Of a stretch of DNA of 64,000 bases, positions 62,784-64,000 are shown in pieces. Numbering within the stretch: position 1 is the stretch's first letter; the number at the start of each line of letters is the position of its first letter. This DNA is from Lineus longissimus (taxonomy: Eukaryota > Nemertea > Pilidiophora > Heteronemertea > Lineidae): the NCBI RefSeq assembly GCF_910592395.1, contig NC_088309.1, positions 17,426,599 to 17,490,598 on the forward strand. The letters run 5' to 3'. The position numbers were made by a program, and so were the translations under genes. A model generated the notes under the pieces. The model saw only the letters and a list, made by a program, of their open reading frames with translations. It was not told where the DNA came from and made no database searches.

Positions 62784-62918
62784 CAGTCCAAGTCACAATT
62801 GACATCCCCTCCACTGTGCGTCAGTTACGCACAACGTACACACCAGTTACCCGCCAAGTTTCGCGTCACTGGTGTGCCACTGACGCGATTTGAGGGATTT
62901 TGATTGTAATTTGGACTG
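62784..62918. mobile_element. MITE family with CAGTCCAAGTCAC ends, copy 2
   Basis: 135 bp with an intact TA on both sides (62782-62783 and 62919-62920). Left end CAGTCCAAGTCACAATTGAC; right end TTTTGATTGTAATTTGGACTG inverted. The interior GTCAGTTACGCACAACGTAC matches copy 1. Copy 2 is shorter by about 19 bp in the centre. Confidence 0.86.
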
Positions 62919-64000
62919 TATAGTCGCACCAGGCATGGATACAGAGGCTTTGTTAGTGGTGTCCTCTCCTCTTGTTTAAAAATATTTTTGGAAATTCGGA
63001 GGGGGGTGGGGTCGGGTGGGGCGGAGTCCCTTTGGATCTATCTCTGAATATAAGAGTACTGATTAATTCAAATTTAAATACAGTACGTCAATATGTGGTT
63101 GACCGTCCTGGTATGGTTATAATCAATAAAATAAGGCGAGCAACTACAGAGACAGAAATGTGACCATCAAGAGCTTCATTCAGTAATTCAGACTAACATG
63201 GTATGTTCAGGACTCTGGCTGGGTTCAAGTGAAAAAGCCTACATCAATTAAAACGTGACTGAATCAAGCAATAAAGTCCAAAGATTAGATAATCTTAAAA
63301 ACATGAATATCAATTAAGGGTTGAATGCAGGCAAAACATTATAATGTGCATAGTAGGCTTCTGACCCTTATAAAACTAGAGGTCACAACAATTACTACAT
63401 CAGAAATCTGATTGCTATCAAAACAGAGGCTCCATTACAAAAACATCTGGTTTCTATAGCAGACCTCTAAAATTATAAAGAACTTTTTGATCATTTATAT
63501 CCAAACAGAGCCTAATTACCAAAACAGATGCTTCCACAACTGTAATCACAGGACAGTGAAAGTCCTCCATTTTGGACTCTGTTTATTAAAGAGTTCTGAG
63601 TCAGCATGAACACGGAATAGTCTCATAACAGACCTCCAAAGATCATCAGATAGGTAGATAACTGTATGATCACTATCAAAACAGAGCCTGTCCATATATT
63701 TACAGAATAAAATCAGAGGTTTGTATTAAAATGTACACAGTAACTGTAGATAAAATTGGGTCTGATACTATACTGTCACTGGCCAAACTGAAGAAAGACA
63801 GTGCAACTATTTTTCACTGGTAAGCACGAAACAGAACCATGATACACCGCTAGCGAATCCAGGGGAGGAAAAAATTTACCTATAGTATTTGAAAATAGAT
63901 TTTTTAAAATACCAGGGCGCCCTCTACCTCTAAACTGTCCTCTGTATCTCCTCAAACTCCTGGATCTGCCCATTGCACACTATAACCGAAAAGGCACATA
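62919..64000. other. Terminal stretch, no gene supported
   Basis: It contains a G-rich repeat remnant (about 62995-63035) followed by ATCTATCTCTG, resembling the remnant near 58456. The remainder is AT-rich with no exon recognised. Confidence 0.55.

Overview
The window looks like nuclear DNA from an invertebrate animal, probably marine. Evidence for this is short exons with canonical GT/AG splice sites separated by long AT-rich introns, no long open reading frames, and a dense background of minisatellites, MITEs, SINE-like fragments and poly-G/C tracts. No bacterial, organellar or viral gene organisation is visible. The phylum cannot be fixed from the sequence alone.

The one confidently recognised gene is a Groucho/TLE transcriptional co-repressor on the minus strand. 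Its start codon is at 46688 and seven coding exons follow toward lower coordinates: 46671-46688, 46308-46408, 44687-44750, 44226-44270, 39087-39149, 38196-38270 and 14605-14776. Together they encode 179 residues, covering the whole Q (tetramerisation) domain and the first part of the glycine/proline-rich domain. All joins keep the frame. Intron 6 is about 23.4 kb. Two further tiny exon candidates fit the gene by phase and splice signals: a 36-nt cassette (25046-25081) and an 11-nt microexon (10758-10768). The CcN, SP and WD40 parts were not found and presumably lie beyond the low-coordinate edge.

Upstream of the gene (46.7-47.3 kb) is a CpG-richer stretch that is the likely promoter. Divergently, on the plus strand, a short ORF (48358-48681) could encode a small secreted protein of unknown family. 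A possible exon of another minus-strand gene lies at 55276-55362. The rest of 47-64 kb has no gene I can support.

Repeats make up much of what is left. They include a decayed piggyBac element with exact TTAA target duplications and a broken transposase tail (42703-43234), three copies of a pogo/Tigger-like non-autonomous family, a two-copy MITE family (19501-19654 and 62784-62918), and a fold-back MITE (20525-20690). There are also two larger elements with terminal inverted repeats (17275-18150 and about 35022-35806), the second rich in nuclear-receptor half-sites. Minisatellites have periods of 21, 27, 28, 37, 42, about 97 and about 110-140 bp. The 37-bp array ends about 10 bp from a Groucho splice donor. 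The long open frames across these arrays are products of repeat periodicity, not genes.
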